A stretch of 64,000 nucleotides of DNA, from contig NZ_JAFBCA010000001.1 in the NCBI RefSeq assembly GCF_016907475.1, forward strand, positions 3,658,001-3,722,000. Reading direction: 5' to 3'. Shown piece by piece: positions 18,500 to 26,490 of this stretch (positions within the stretch are counted from its first letter, which is position 1; each line of letters opens with the position of its first letter). The notes beneath the pieces were generated by a model that was not told the origin of the DNA, searched no databases, and saw only the letters and a list, made by a program, of their open reading frames with translations. The position numbers and the translations under genes are program-made. This stretch comes from Nocardioides cavernae (GTDB taxonomy: Bacteria > Actinomycetota > Actinomycetes > Propionibacteriales > Nocardioidaceae).

Positions 18500-19096
18500 A
18501 TGGCCGATCCGTTGGGCGACATCATCGGGGACTACCAGGCCTTCGCCGCGCAGCAGCACCAACGGTTGCTCGCACGTGGTGTCGACATCGGCCCGTACCC
18601 GCTCAGCCACCTCGCCTTCCGCGTGCCGGAGTGGGACCAGTACGTCCATGTGCGCAACCTGCTGGAGCGCCACGCGGTCTGCAACCGGGAGAACGTCTGG
18701 AACGGCCGCCCGATCTCCTTGATCGTCCCTGCGGAGCCGCTCGAAGTCCTCAACGGCAAGCTCGTGCCCCTCATCGAGCTCATCCCTCCTGTGCACCAGC
18801 GCGTCTACAAGATGGGACTGGAACATCTCGGCGTCGTGGTCGGCGACGCCTTCGACGCCTTCGTCACGACGTACAAACCCGTCCTGACCGGACAGCAGTT
18901 CCAGGGACCGAAGAGCACACCCGACCCCGTCTACATCTTGTTCGAGGACTTCACCCACGTGAAGTTCTACCGCCTCTCGTTGAGGGCGTCCGTCGAGCTC
19001 GACGCCGGCCCCTTCGGCGACGGGTTCCACCACGTCGACGATTGGGCACCCCAGCGGCTCGTGACCGCCACCGGTCCGAATCCTCTGCCGCGCTGA
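18500..19096 (+). CDS. YecM-like VOC-superfamily protein
   Basis: A 198-residue protein that matches the layout of E. coli YecM: a NGRPISLI segment (NGRPICLF in YecM), LEHLGVVVGD, and DPVYILFEDFTHVKFYRLSL near the C terminus. YecM has a VOC-like metal-binding fold of unknown role. ATG at 18500 has AAGGAGG five bases upstream. The similarity is judged from memory of the YecM motif pattern, so the family call is good and the function open. Confidence 0.75.
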   Translation: MADPLGDIIGDYQAFAAQQHQRLLARGVDIGPYPLSHLAFRVPEWDQYVHVRNLLERHAVCNRENVWNGRPISLIVPAEPLEVLNGKLVPLIELIPPVHQRVYKMGLEHLGVVVGDAFDAFVTTYKPVLTGQQFQGPKSTPDPVYILFEDFTHVKFYRLSLRASVELDAGPFGDGFHHVDDWAPQRLVTATGPNPLPR

Positions 19097-19211
19097 TCGC
19101 GGCGTCGCGGGTGGATCTCATCACTCAGCCGATCGGTCGTGCGCCTGCGCAGCAGCTCAGTCACGCTGACAGGCGGCGGTGTCCCGCGTGCCGGGTTGTC
19201 GGTGGTCAGGG

Positions 19212-19811
19212 TCAGTGGTCGCGCGGGAGCCGCCGGTTCAGCGAGAACAGTCGGCCGAGCACCGGCATCAGCACGATGTTGAGGCCGTGGAGGACGCCGA
19301 TGATCAGCAGGATCCCCCCGACCCTGACGCACGCGTTCTCCACCTGCCCGGCCGTCACCTCGCCCAGGCTCCCTGGCATCGCCTCCAAGCGCACGGTGAA
19401 CAAGATGTAGGCCGCGAAGATCAGGTAGTAGACGATGTCGGTGAGCACGATGTAGCTCTTGCCGGTCATCGGGTTGTCGTGGAAGACGTCGGCAGCGTAC
19501 GCCCGCCCGAACCGCTTGATGAACGGGCCGAGCCACACGGCGACGGCGACCAGAACTGCGTTGGTTCCGAGCTCCAGGACCCACCAGGACATGTGCACTC
19601 CTTCCTCGTCTCGCGGTGTGGTGATGGCGATCAGTGTGGCGAGGCACCCGAGGGCCAGCATTCCGAGAGCCACGCCGCGGGCGCGACGCGACCGCCGCAG
19701 ACGGTCGGCGTCGATGCTGTCAGCGACGCGCTGGAACAGGTCAGGCGACGCCGTCGTGCGACCACCCTCGCGCTGCAGGGCCTCCTGCAGACGATCTTCG
19801 AGACCACTCAT
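19212..19811 (-). CDS. Membrane protein coupled to ECF sigma factor
   Basis: A 199-residue protein with a polar N-terminal stretch of about 45 residues (SGLEDRLQEALQREGGRT start) and four hydrophobic helices. It begins at ATG 19811, overlapping the sigma gene by four bases. In that position one expects an anti-sigma factor, and a short cytoplasmic N terminus followed by membrane helices fits, but I see no zinc-binding H-x3-C-x2-C motif. The role as anti-sigma is inferred from position only. Confidence 0.7.
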   Translation of the reverse strand: MSGLEDRLQEALQREGGRTTASPDLFQRVADSIDADRLRRSRRARGVALGMLALGCLATLIAITTPRDEEGVHMSWWVLELGTNAVLVAVAVWLGPFIKRFGRAYAADVFHDNPMTGKSYIVLTDIVYYLIFAAYILFTVRLEAMPGSLGEVTAGQVENACVRVGGILLIIGVLHGLNIVLMPVLGRLFSLNRRLPRDH

Positions 19812-20371
19812 TGTTCCTCCCGGGTGCTGTCGAGACTGGCCGCCATGGAACGCAGGCCCCGCTTGAGGTGCGTCTTGACCGAGTTGGCGGAGATGTCGAG
19901 CGTCGCGGCGATCTGGTCGATGGGCAGCTCGAGGTAGTAGCGGAGTGCCAGGCAGTCGCGCTGGCGGCGAGGGAGTGCGCGCAGCGCCTCGACGACCTCG
20001 CGCTGCGACTCCCGGCGCGTGGCCTGGTCCTCGGCCGACGGCTCGTCGGCGACCGCGGGTGGACGGTGCCGGAACGACACCAGGCCGCGGCGGTTGTGGT
20101 CCCGCGCCAGGTTGATCACGATGGAGCGCAGGTACGCCGCTGCGCGGTCCTGGTCGGAGATCCGGTGCGCCGACCGGGCCAGCCGGATGAAAGCCTCCTG
20201 CACGAGGTCCTCGGCGGCAGCGCGGTCGTCGGTGAAGAACCTCGCGAGCGACACCAGGCGAGCACCCTCGGCCCGGAACAGCGTCAGCACCAGCCTGTCT
20301 GCCGCGTCCACCGGCGTGGCGGACGCGGCCGGCGACGAGGCTTGGTCCTCGGGCGCGAACACGGACTCCAT
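19808..20371 (-). CDS. ECF-family RNA polymerase sigma factor
   Basis: A group IV sigma factor of 187 residues. Region 2 is seen in ARLVSLARFFTDDRAAAEDLVQEAFIRLARS and the -10-contacting AAYLRSIVINLARDHNRR. Region 4 is RALPRRQRDCLALRYYLELPIDQIAATLDISANSVKTHLKRGL. An N-terminal extension of about 35 residues is Ala/Pro-rich. It is followed, with an ATGA overlap, by a membrane protein that may act as its anti-sigma. Upstream lie three copies of an octamer shared with the divergent gene. ATG at 20371 or GTG at 20374 could be the start. Confidence 0.9.
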   Translation of the reverse strand: MESVFAPEDQASSPAASATPVDAADRLVLTLFRAEGARLVSLARFFTDDRAAAEDLVQEAFIRLARSAHRISDQDRAAAYLRSIVINLARDHNRRGLVSFRHRPPAVADEPSAEDQATRRESQREVVEALRALPRRQRDCLALRYYLELPIDQIAATLDISANSVKTHLKRGLRSMAASLDSTREEQ

Positions 20372-20478
20372 CACCTCACAGACGAGTCGCGACGCCTCCC
20401 GGGTGACCGGGCCGTCGAGCTGATTTCGGTTGGTTCACGCTGTCACCCGCTCACCTCACAGGAGGGGTCCGTGAGGTG
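20372..20478. promoter_or_regulatory. Three copies of an octamer between divergent sigma and membrane genes
   Basis: CACCTCAC occurs at 20372-20379 and 20452-20459, and its complement GTGAGGTG at 20471-20478. The last two form a perfect 8-base inverted repeat with an 11-base spacer. They could be operators for a shared regulator; no -35/-10 pair is clear enough to name. Confidence 0.45.
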
Positions 20479-20506
20479 TCGGAACCACCCTCCTCAAGGA
20501 GACGCC

Positions 20507-21136
20507 ATGACCGAGCACGCACCATTCTCGTACGTTCCCACCTCGGGGCACCCGCCCGCTACGGAGGTGGCCGCAGCACCGGCACCCGCGCCGCGAGACG
20601 ACGTGACCGCGGACAGTCGGCTCCCCGCACCGACGACCGGCGTCTCTGGCCTGCTGCTGGGGGCGGGCCGCGGCGCTGTCCTCGGTCTTGCGTGGGGCCT
20701 GGCGGCCCGGATCTGGATGCGCGCCATCACCGACGTGCCGGAGTTCAGCTGGACAGGGACCCTGATGATCCTGGGGTTCGCCGCTTGGCTGGGTCTGGGC
20801 AGCGGGCTCCTGGCAGCGGCCCGGCGCGGCGGACGGAAGCCGTGGTGGGCGCTGCTCGGTGCACCGGGCCTCCTGCTCTTCGCGAGCCCCGGCATGGTGA
20901 TGCTTCCGGCCTTCTTGTTCGGTGGACTCGCGTTCAGCACGCATGCGCGTCCGTGGCGGCTCATCGGTTGGCTCGCAGTCGCCACGCCCACGACGCTTCT
21001 CGTCGCCCTGTCCCGCAACGAGCCGGTCACCGACGACGTGCTGCTGTTCGCGATCGGCGGCAGCGTCATGTTGTCGGTCGGCTTGGCACTGCTTGGGGCG
21101 CCTCTCTGGACCGGTCGCCGACGTGCGGAGTCGTGA
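20507..21136 (+). CDS. Hypothetical membrane protein divergent to ECF sigma gene
   Basis: A 209-residue protein. The first 50 residues are Pro/Ala-rich and probably disordered; five hydrophobic segments follow between about 45 and 200 (first GVSGLLLGAGRGAVLGLAWGLA, last LLFAIGGSVMLSVGLALLGAP). ATG at 20507 has AAGGAG five bases upstream. Its divergent placement and the shared octamers suggest control together with the sigma factor. No family recognised. Confidence 0.7.
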   Translation: MTEHAPFSYVPTSGHPPATEVAAAPAPAPRDDVTADSRLPAPTTGVSGLLLGAGRGAVLGLAWGLAARIWMRAITDVPEFSWTGTLMILGFAAWLGLGSGLLAAARRGGRKPWWALLGAPGLLLFASPGMVMLPAFLFGGLAFSTHARPWRLIGWLAVATPTTLLVALSRNEPVTDDVLLFAIGGSVMLSVGLALLGAPLWTGRRRAES

Positions 21137-21180
21137 GGCACAACCCGCGGAAGGTCGCCGGCGCACGTTTGCTTCGCCGC

Positions 21181-21330
21181 CTATCTGCGTGGGTGGAAGC
21201 GGTAGTCGCCGTTGGGGAGGCGTTGGAGGCGCCATCGTGGTTCGTGGGCTCGATGGTGGTGGTGGCTGCAGAGCAGGACGCCGTTGTGTATGCCCTGCTG
21301 GTAGGTCTCGGGGTCGTGACGGGCTCCCAA
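21181..21330 (-). pseudogene. C-terminal remnant of a DUF222/HNH endonuclease gene
   Basis: About 50 codons on the minus strand end in HNGVLLCSHHHHRAHEPRW, then RLPNGDYRFHP and a stop. This is the C-terminal HNH part of the actinobacterial DUF222 endonuclease family, in which an N-x-V-x-L-C-x2-H-H core is followed by a Trp and a DG...F.P tail. The expected upstream part (DUF222 domain, several hundred residues) is absent in all frames. I read it as the decayed tail of such a gene, members of which are often multi-copy in Nocardioides-type genomes. Confidence 0.6.
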
Positions 21331-21461
21331 TGGCCTCGTGAGCGGCGGAAACGAGAGCCAGACACGCAGTGCTGCGCCTTCAGATCCTAGGAATTCCCCC
21401 ACTAGACCACCGCAGCACCGACCGGCCCGCGGCTTACCCTGTGGTGGAAGAGGTGGTTGCC

Positions 21462-21620
21462 ATGCTGCTGTTCTGGATCCTGCTCGGGTTGCTGGTCGGC
21501 CTGTTCGCGTGGGCGGCCTGGCGTCAGAAGCGGTACGCCGGGGCCTCGTCCTACGACCGCCAAGGCTTCGCAGACCCGCAGGCGGGACTGGGACTGCACG
21601 ACGACCCGGACCGTCGCTAG
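21462..21620 (+). CDS. Small single-helix membrane protein
   Basis: A 52-residue protein: an N-terminal hydrophobic helix (LLFWILLGLLVGLFAWAAW) followed by a polar tail that ends in DDPDRR. AAGAGG lies eight bases before the ATG at 21462. An in-frame GTG at 21441 would extend it by seven residues. Short membrane proteins of this form are frequent in actinobacteria and have no assigned role. Confidence 0.5.
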   Translation: MLLFWILLGLLVGLFAWAAWRQKRYAGASSYDRQGFADPQAGLGLHDDPDRR

Positions 21621-21815
21621 TCCTCACCACGGGGTCGTGGGGTCCTCCGTGGTCCACATGATCCGCTCCTCGATGTGCGACTCGGACTGACCGGGTCCCT
21701 GGATTGGGCTGCAGCGCACCGTTTTCGCAGGTCAGACGCCGTTTCGGATTGGGCCCTACCCGGCCACCTTCTTAGGCTCAGGTTGCAGGTCAACCCCAAC
21801 CGAGGAGCACCCGAG

Positions 21816-22010
21816 ATGACCGCCAAGACCGCCGCCACGACGACCGTGGCGCCGATCACGGGCGGCCTCCTTCGACGACGGTTCCACGCCGCACACACGT
21901 GCGGCAGGTCAACGGGTCGTCACCAGGACGCCAACTGGGCCGAGGCCTTCGTGGCACACCTCTCAACTGAGGTTCATCGCCATCCTACACGCATTCAGCC
22001 ATATTCGTAA
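21816..22010 (+). CDS. Doubtful small ORF
   Basis: A 64-codon frame beginning MTAKTAATTTVAP, with GAGGAG ten bases before the ATG and a TAGGCT hexamer about 40 bases upstream. The product is His- and Thr-rich and resembles nothing I know. The last 25 codons are markedly less GC-rich than their neighbours, as is the intergenic sequence after it (to about 22030). It may be a short real gene, or the broken 5' end of one. Confidence 0.25.
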   Translation: MTAKTAATTTVAPITGGLLRRRFHAAHTCGRSTGRHQDANWAEAFVAHLSTEVHRHPTRIQPYS

Positions 22011-22036
22011 GCATGTTCGAACACTGAAGAGAGCGA

Positions 22037-22771
22037 TCACGCCACCAGCACGAATGACCCCAGCGCCACGAGCCACGACGCGAACGACCCGAGCAGGAAG
22101 TACTCGGTCATCTCGTGGACGGTCTGCTGCTCGTGCCGCGAGGAGAGCTCGGGGAAGCGGAGCAGTCCCTTCGCCGCGACGACCACGCTGGCGGCGGTCA
22201 CCTGGCCACCAAGGGCGAGGGCGAGGATGAAGATCCGCTCGAGCGGTCCGAGGAGCCGGCCACCCTTGAGCTGGGTCGGCGGCATGCCTCCGTCGGATCG
22301 CGGGTTGATGGTGCCGGTCGCCTTCAGCACCAGCCGGACCAGCACGTTGCCGGTGGAGAGCTGGATGGCAAAGGCACCGGACAGCAGCAGGAACCGGTCG
22401 GGCGAGACGGCGCTGAGGTCGGCGATTGCCAGCGACTCCAGCCACCGCGCGAGCGGGCCGGCAGCCGACGGCGCGAGCCCCGAGCAGGCGATCGCCCCCA
22501 CCAGCGACGCGAGGAAGACGGCGAGCGGAAGGCGGGCGGCCTTCGGCCCGGGGTGGCCGAAGCCCCACGTGACGGTCAGCCCCCACACCAGCACGACGGC
22601 GGCGATCACGAGCAGCGCGGCGACGTCACGCCCGGACGTCAGGCCCGCGAGCAGGCCGACGCAGAGCGCCACCAGGGCCCCGACGCACTCGGGCAGGTAG
22701 CGCGTGCGGCGCACCGAGTGGGTCAGGTCGGTCACGGCGAAGCCGATCAGCAGGATCCCGAGCCAGCTCAT
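22037..22771 (-). CDS. Membrane protein coupled to SatD
   Basis: A 244-residue integral membrane protein with seven or eight hydrophobic helices. ATG at 22771 overlaps the satD stop by four bases. In many actinobacteria and Streptococcus-type loci SatD is followed by a DUF3307-like membrane protein; this one has similar size and position, with HEMTEYFLLGSFASWLVALGSF at the C terminus. Its job is unknown. The pair is preceded by palindromic operators at 23452-23499. Confidence 0.7.
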   Translation of the reverse strand: MSWLGILLIGFAVTDLTHSVRRTRYLPECVGALVALCVGLLAGLTSGRDVAALLVIAAVVLVWGLTVTWGFGHPGPKAARLPLAVFLASLVGAIACSGLAPSAAGPLARWLESLAIADLSAVSPDRFLLLSGAFAIQLSTGNVLVRLVLKATGTINPRSDGGMPPTQLKGGRLLGPLERIFILALALGGQVTAASVVVAAKGLLRFPELSSRHEQQTVHEMTEYFLLGSFASWLVALGSFVLVA

Positions 22772-23442
22772 CGATCTCCTCCCCCAGTCCCCATGCCGGG
22801 ATCAGCCGGCGCGAGCAGGTCGTGGGCGGCGACGATCGCCGCCAGCCCGTCGGCACGCACCCGCTGTGACACCGCGGACGCGCTGATCCCCAACGCCTCG
22901 GCGACGTCGCGCTGGGTCACGTGTGACAGCAGACCACGCAGCACCGACACCGAGCGCTCCGACAGGCCGGTGACCCGCTCGTCGCGCAGCACGAGCCCGG
23001 CGTTGACCAACCCTGGGTCCGCCGCGCCCGCGGCGCCGTCCGCGACGACGTACGCCGTCCGGAGCCAGCGGTGGGCGGCACTGGCCTCGGCGCTCGCCGC
23101 CGCCTCGATGGCAGCGCGGGCGGCCCACCATCCCGGGCCGTCCTCGATCCCCGCCTCCCCGTCGAGCATGGTCGTCGCTCCCCAGCCGATGCCGTGCCGG
23201 ATGTCGTACGCCGGCAGCAACCGCACCCGGACCAGCAGCGTGGCCCGCACGGCCTCGGCGACCGTCGCGAAGGCACCCTGGTACTCGTCGCCGGCGGTGA
23301 TCCACATCGGCCGCAGCGGGCGGAGGAGGTCGTTGACCTCGGCGAGGGCCGCGTCGAGGTGCTGGTGCAGGACCGCGCGGTCCTGCGATGATCGGGACCC
23401 GACGAGGTCCCCGATCAGGGTGGCGACAGCAGTCTCGGACAC
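22768..23442 (-). CDS. satD: SatD-family protein with C-terminal helix-turn-helix
   Basis: A 224-residue SatD-family protein. The N-terminal domain has TLIGDLVGSR, MWITAGDEYQGAFATV and the GIGWG turn, resembling a nucleotide-cyclase-like fold. The last 60 residues hold a DNA-binding helix-turn-helix, TQRDVAEALGISASAVSQRVRADG. SatD was first noted beside the signal recognition particle genes of an acid-tolerant Streptococcus; its biochemistry is not settled. GTG at 23442 is the start. Two 19-base palindromes directly upstream are likely sites for its own helix-turn-helix. It is coupled to the membrane gene at 22037. Confidence 0.75.
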   Translation of the reverse strand: MSETAVATLIGDLVGSRSSQDRAVLHQHLDAALAEVNDLLRPLRPMWITAGDEYQGAFATVAEAVRATLLVRVRLLPAYDIRHGIGWGATTMLDGEAGIEDGPGWWAARAAIEAAASAEASAAHRWLRTAYVVADGAAGAADPGLVNAGLVLRDERVTGLSERSVSVLRGLLSHVTQRDVAEALGISASAVSQRVRADGLAAIVAAHDLLAPADPGMGTGGGDR

Positions 23443-23451
23443 TTCTCGATG

Positions 23452-23499
23452 ATGAAGGTCATTGCTTCATTTGTCCATGGATGAAGCAAAACGCTTCAT
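23452..23499 (-). promoter_or_regulatory. Two tandem palindromic operators upstream of satD
   Basis: Two elements share a 7-5-7 design: ATGAAGG-tcatt-GCTTCAT at 23452-23470 and ATGAAGC-aaaac-GCTTCAT at 23481-23499, ten bases apart, so centres are 29 bases (near three helical turns) apart. The second covers the glnE stop codon. They look like binding sites for a dimeric repressor. Confidence 0.65.
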
Positions 23500-26474
23500 T
23501 CCCAGAACACTCGCTCCACCACCGCGTGCGCACGCCGCGTGGTCCGGAGGTAGTCGTTGACCATCTGGTCCGACGCCCCCTGGGGGTAGCCCAGCACCCG
23601 CGCGACCGCCGCCCGTTCGCGGGAGTCGCGGGGCAGCTGGTCGGACGGCCGGCCGCGGACGAGGGTCACGGCGTTGCGCACCCGGCTCACCAGCCGCCAC
23701 GCCTCCGCCAGGGTCTCCGCGTCCTCCGAGGAGATCAGGTCGGCGTCGGCAGCCGCTTGCAGCGCGGGCAGCGTCTGGGGCGTGCGCAGTCCCTCCACCC
23801 TGCCGGCGTGCCGCATCTGGAGCAGCTGCACCGTCCACTCGACGTCGGCCAGGCCGCCGCGCCCGAGCTTGAGGTGGGTGTGACGGTCGGCGCCGCGCGG
23901 CAGCCGCTCGTCGTCGACGCGCGCCTTGATCCGGCGTACCTCCACCACCGCGGACTCCGGGATCCCCTTGGCCGGGAAGCGCAGCGGGTCGATGAGCTCG
24001 GTGAAGCGGGCACGCAGGTCGGGGTCGCCCGCGACGGCGTCGGCGCGGAGCAACGCCTGGAACTCCCACACGTGCGACCACTTCGCGTAGTAGGCGGCGT
24101 AGGACTCGACAGTGCGCACCATCGGGCCGTTCTTGCCCTCCGGGCGCAGGTCGGCGTCGACCTCCAGCGGGGGGTCGCTCGCCGGCAGCGACAGCAGGCG
24201 TCGCACCTCCGCGACCACGGCGGTGGCGTACGACGATGCGGCCTGCGCCTCGACGCCGTCGACCGGCTCGTGGACGAACATCACGTCGGCGTCGCTGCCG
24301 TAGGACAGCTCGAAGCCGCCGTAGCGCCCCATGGCGATCACCGCGATCCGGCTGGCGGGGGCGTCCAGCCCGCGCTGCCGGCGCACGGACTCGGTCGCGA
24401 TGTCGAGCGTGGCCTGCAGCGTCGCGTCGGTGAGCCGGCTCAGGCCCTGCCCGACCACCGCCACGTCGGTGCCCGCCACGAGGTCACCGCACGCGATCCG
24501 CAGCAGCTCACGGCGGCGTACGGCCCGCACCGCCACGACCGCGGCCTCGGGCGTCTCGGCCCGCTCGAGGAGCGACTGCATCTCCGCCAGCGCGGCCTCG
24601 GCGCTCAGCGGGACGAGCGACTCCCCCAGCATCTTGACGCCCTGCGGCTCGCGCTCGAGGAGGTCGGTCGCGTAGCGCGAGGTGCCGAGGACGACGGCGA
24701 GCCGCTGGGCGACCTGGCCCTCGTCGCGCAGCATCGTCAGGTACCACGGGCTGCGGCCCAGGCTCTCACTGATCCGGCGGAAGCCGAACAGCCCGGCGTC
24801 CGGGTCGGGCGAGTCGGCGAACCATTCCAGCAGCACCGGCAGCAGGGTGCGCTGGATGTCGGAGGTGCGCGAGACGCCGCTCGTCAGCGCCTCGAGGTGG
24901 CGCAGCGCGGCCCGCGGGTCGGCGTAGCCGAGCGCGGACAGCCGGGCCTCCGCCGCCTCGAGCGACAGCCGCGCCTCGGTGCCGGGCAGCTTGGCGACCG
25001 CGCCGAGCAGCGGGCGGTAGAAGAGCTTCTCGTGGAGCCGGCGCACCTCGCGCCGGTGGTGGCGCCACTGGCGGTCGAGCTGGGCGGCCGGCTCGGAGAA
25101 GATGCCGATCGACCGGCCGAGCCGCCGCAGGGACGCCTCGTCCTCGGGCAGGACGTGCGTACGCCGCAGCTGGTGCAGCTGGATCCGGTGCTCGAGGGTG
25201 CGGAGGAACGTGTAGGCCTCGTGGAGCTTCTCGGCGTCCACGCGGCCGACGTAGCCGCCCTCGCTGAGGCGGGCCAGCGCGCTCAGCGTCGCGCCCTCTC
25301 GCAGCGACGGGTCGGACCGGCCGTGCACGAGCTGCAGGAGCTGGACGGCGAACTCGACGTCGCGCAGCCCGCCCGAGCCGAGCTTGATCTGCCGCTCCGC
25401 CTCGTGGGCCGGGATGTGGTCGACCACCCGCCGCCGCATGGCCTGCACGTCGGACACGAAGCCGTCGCGACCGGCTGCGCTCCACACCATCGGCGCGACC
25501 ATCTCGCAGTAGCGCCGGCCCAGGTCGACGTCGCCGGCCACCGCCCGCGCCTTGAGCAGCGCCTGGAACTCCCAGGTCTTCGCCCACTTGTCGTAGTAGC
25601 CCTCGTGGCTGGCGAGCGTCCGCACGAGCGGACCCTGGCTGCCCTCGGGCCGCAGGTTGGCGTCGACCGGCCAGATCGTGCCCTCGCGGGTGTGGTCGGA
25701 GCAGATGCGCATCAGGTGCGAGGCGAGCTGGGTCGCCGCCCGGAGTGCCGTTCCCTCGTCGGCGCCGTCCACCGGCTCGTGGACGAAGACCACGTCGACG
25801 TCGGAGATGTAGTTGAGCTCGTGGCCGCCGCACTTGCCCATCGCGATGATCGCGAGGCGCACGGCGTGCGCCGGCTCGCCGACCCGGGCGCGGGCGACGG
25901 CGAGCGCGCCGTCGAGGGTCGCACCCGCGAGGTCGGAGATCTCGGCGGCGGCGTCGTCGAGACCGACGTGGTGGGCGAGGTCGCGCGAGGCCAGCCGCAG
26001 CAGGTGGCGGCGGTACTCCACCCGCAGCGCGTCGACGGCCTCCTTGTCCGGCAGCCCGGCCACGGGCTCGTCGGCGTGCGGGTCGGCGCCGACCGCGGTC
26101 AGCAACGCCTCGCGCAGGGCGTACGCCGCCGGGCGGGTGCTGCCCAGCGTGGGGTCGGTCAGCTCGCGCCACTGCTCCGGGTGGCGCGCGAGGTGGTGGG
26201 CGAGCGCCGTGCTCGCGCCGAGCACGCTGCACAACCGCATGGCGGTGCCCTCGTCGTCGGCGACCTCGGCGAGCATCTCCCGCCCGGCACCCTCCGCCTG
26301 CTCGTCGAGGGCGTCGACCAGCCGCAGCAGCCCGTCGAGCGCGGCGTCGGGATCGGCCGACGCGGCGAGCTCGTCGGTCAGCGGCAGGCCGGCGTCGCCG
26401 AGCTGCTCGATCCCGCGGGCCGCCGCGGCTCCGTCGACGAAGCCCTTGCGGACGTAGGTCCCGGCGGACGTCAT
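23496..26474 (-). CDS. glnE: Bifunctional glutamine synthetase adenylyltransferase / adenylyl-removing enzyme
   Basis: GlnE attaches AMP to glutamine synthetase and removes it, tuning ammonium assimilation. The protein has 992 residues, the usual length. It is built from two nucleotidyltransferase halves: the N-terminal half, normally the removing activity, has GKCGGHELNYISDVDVVFVHEP, and the C-terminal half has GRYGGFELSYGSDADVMFVHEP, each with the paired Asp residues that bind metal. A helical linker joins them. ATG at 26474 lies 16 bases after the end of the upstream glutamine synthetase gene on the same strand, so the modifier and a glutamine synthetase are cotranscribed. Confidence 0.95.
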   Translation of the reverse strand: MTSAGTYVRKGFVDGAAAARGIEQLGDAGLPLTDELAASADPDAALDGLLRLVDALDEQAEGAGREMLAEVADDEGTAMRLCSVLGASTALAHHLARHPEQWRELTDPTLGSTRPAAYALREALLTAVGADPHADEPVAGLPDKEAVDALRVEYRRHLLRLASRDLAHHVGLDDAAAEISDLAGATLDGALAVARARVGEPAHAVRLAIIAMGKCGGHELNYISDVDVVFVHEPVDGADEGTALRAATQLASHLMRICSDHTREGTIWPVDANLRPEGSQGPLVRTLASHEGYYDKWAKTWEFQALLKARAVAGDVDLGRRYCEMVAPMVWSAAGRDGFVSDVQAMRRRVVDHIPAHEAERQIKLGSGGLRDVEFAVQLLQLVHGRSDPSLREGATLSALARLSEGGYVGRVDAEKLHEAYTFLRTLEHRIQLHQLRRTHVLPEDEASLRRLGRSIGIFSEPAAQLDRQWRHHRREVRRLHEKLFYRPLLGAVAKLPGTEARLSLEAAEARLSALGYADPRAALRHLEALTSGVSRTSDIQRTLLPVLLEWFADSPDPDAGLFGFRRISESLGRSPWYLTMLRDEGQVAQRLAVVLGTSRYATDLLEREPQGVKMLGESLVPLSAEAALAEMQSLLERAETPEAAVVAVRAVRRRELLRIACGDLVAGTDVAVVGQGLSRLTDATLQATLDIATESVRRQRGLDAPASRIAVIAMGRYGGFELSYGSDADVMFVHEPVDGVEAQAASSYATAVVAEVRRLLSLPASDPPLEVDADLRPEGKNGPMVRTVESYAAYYAKWSHVWEFQALLRADAVAGDPDLRARFTELIDPLRFPAKGIPESAVVEVRRIKARVDDERLPRGADRHTHLKLGRGGLADVEWTVQLLQMRHAGRVEGLRTPQTLPALQAAADADLISSEDAETLAEAWRLVSRVRNAVTLVRGRPSDQLPRDSRERAAVARVLGYPQGASDQMVNDYLRTTRRAHAVVERVFWE

Positions 26475-26490
26475 CGGAGAACGGCCGGGC

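Noticed and set aside
21181..21657. A full HNH endonuclease gene of about 158 residues
   Set aside because: Only the last 50 codons resemble HNH; the rest of the frame is Arg/Pro-rich noise, so I call a remnant.
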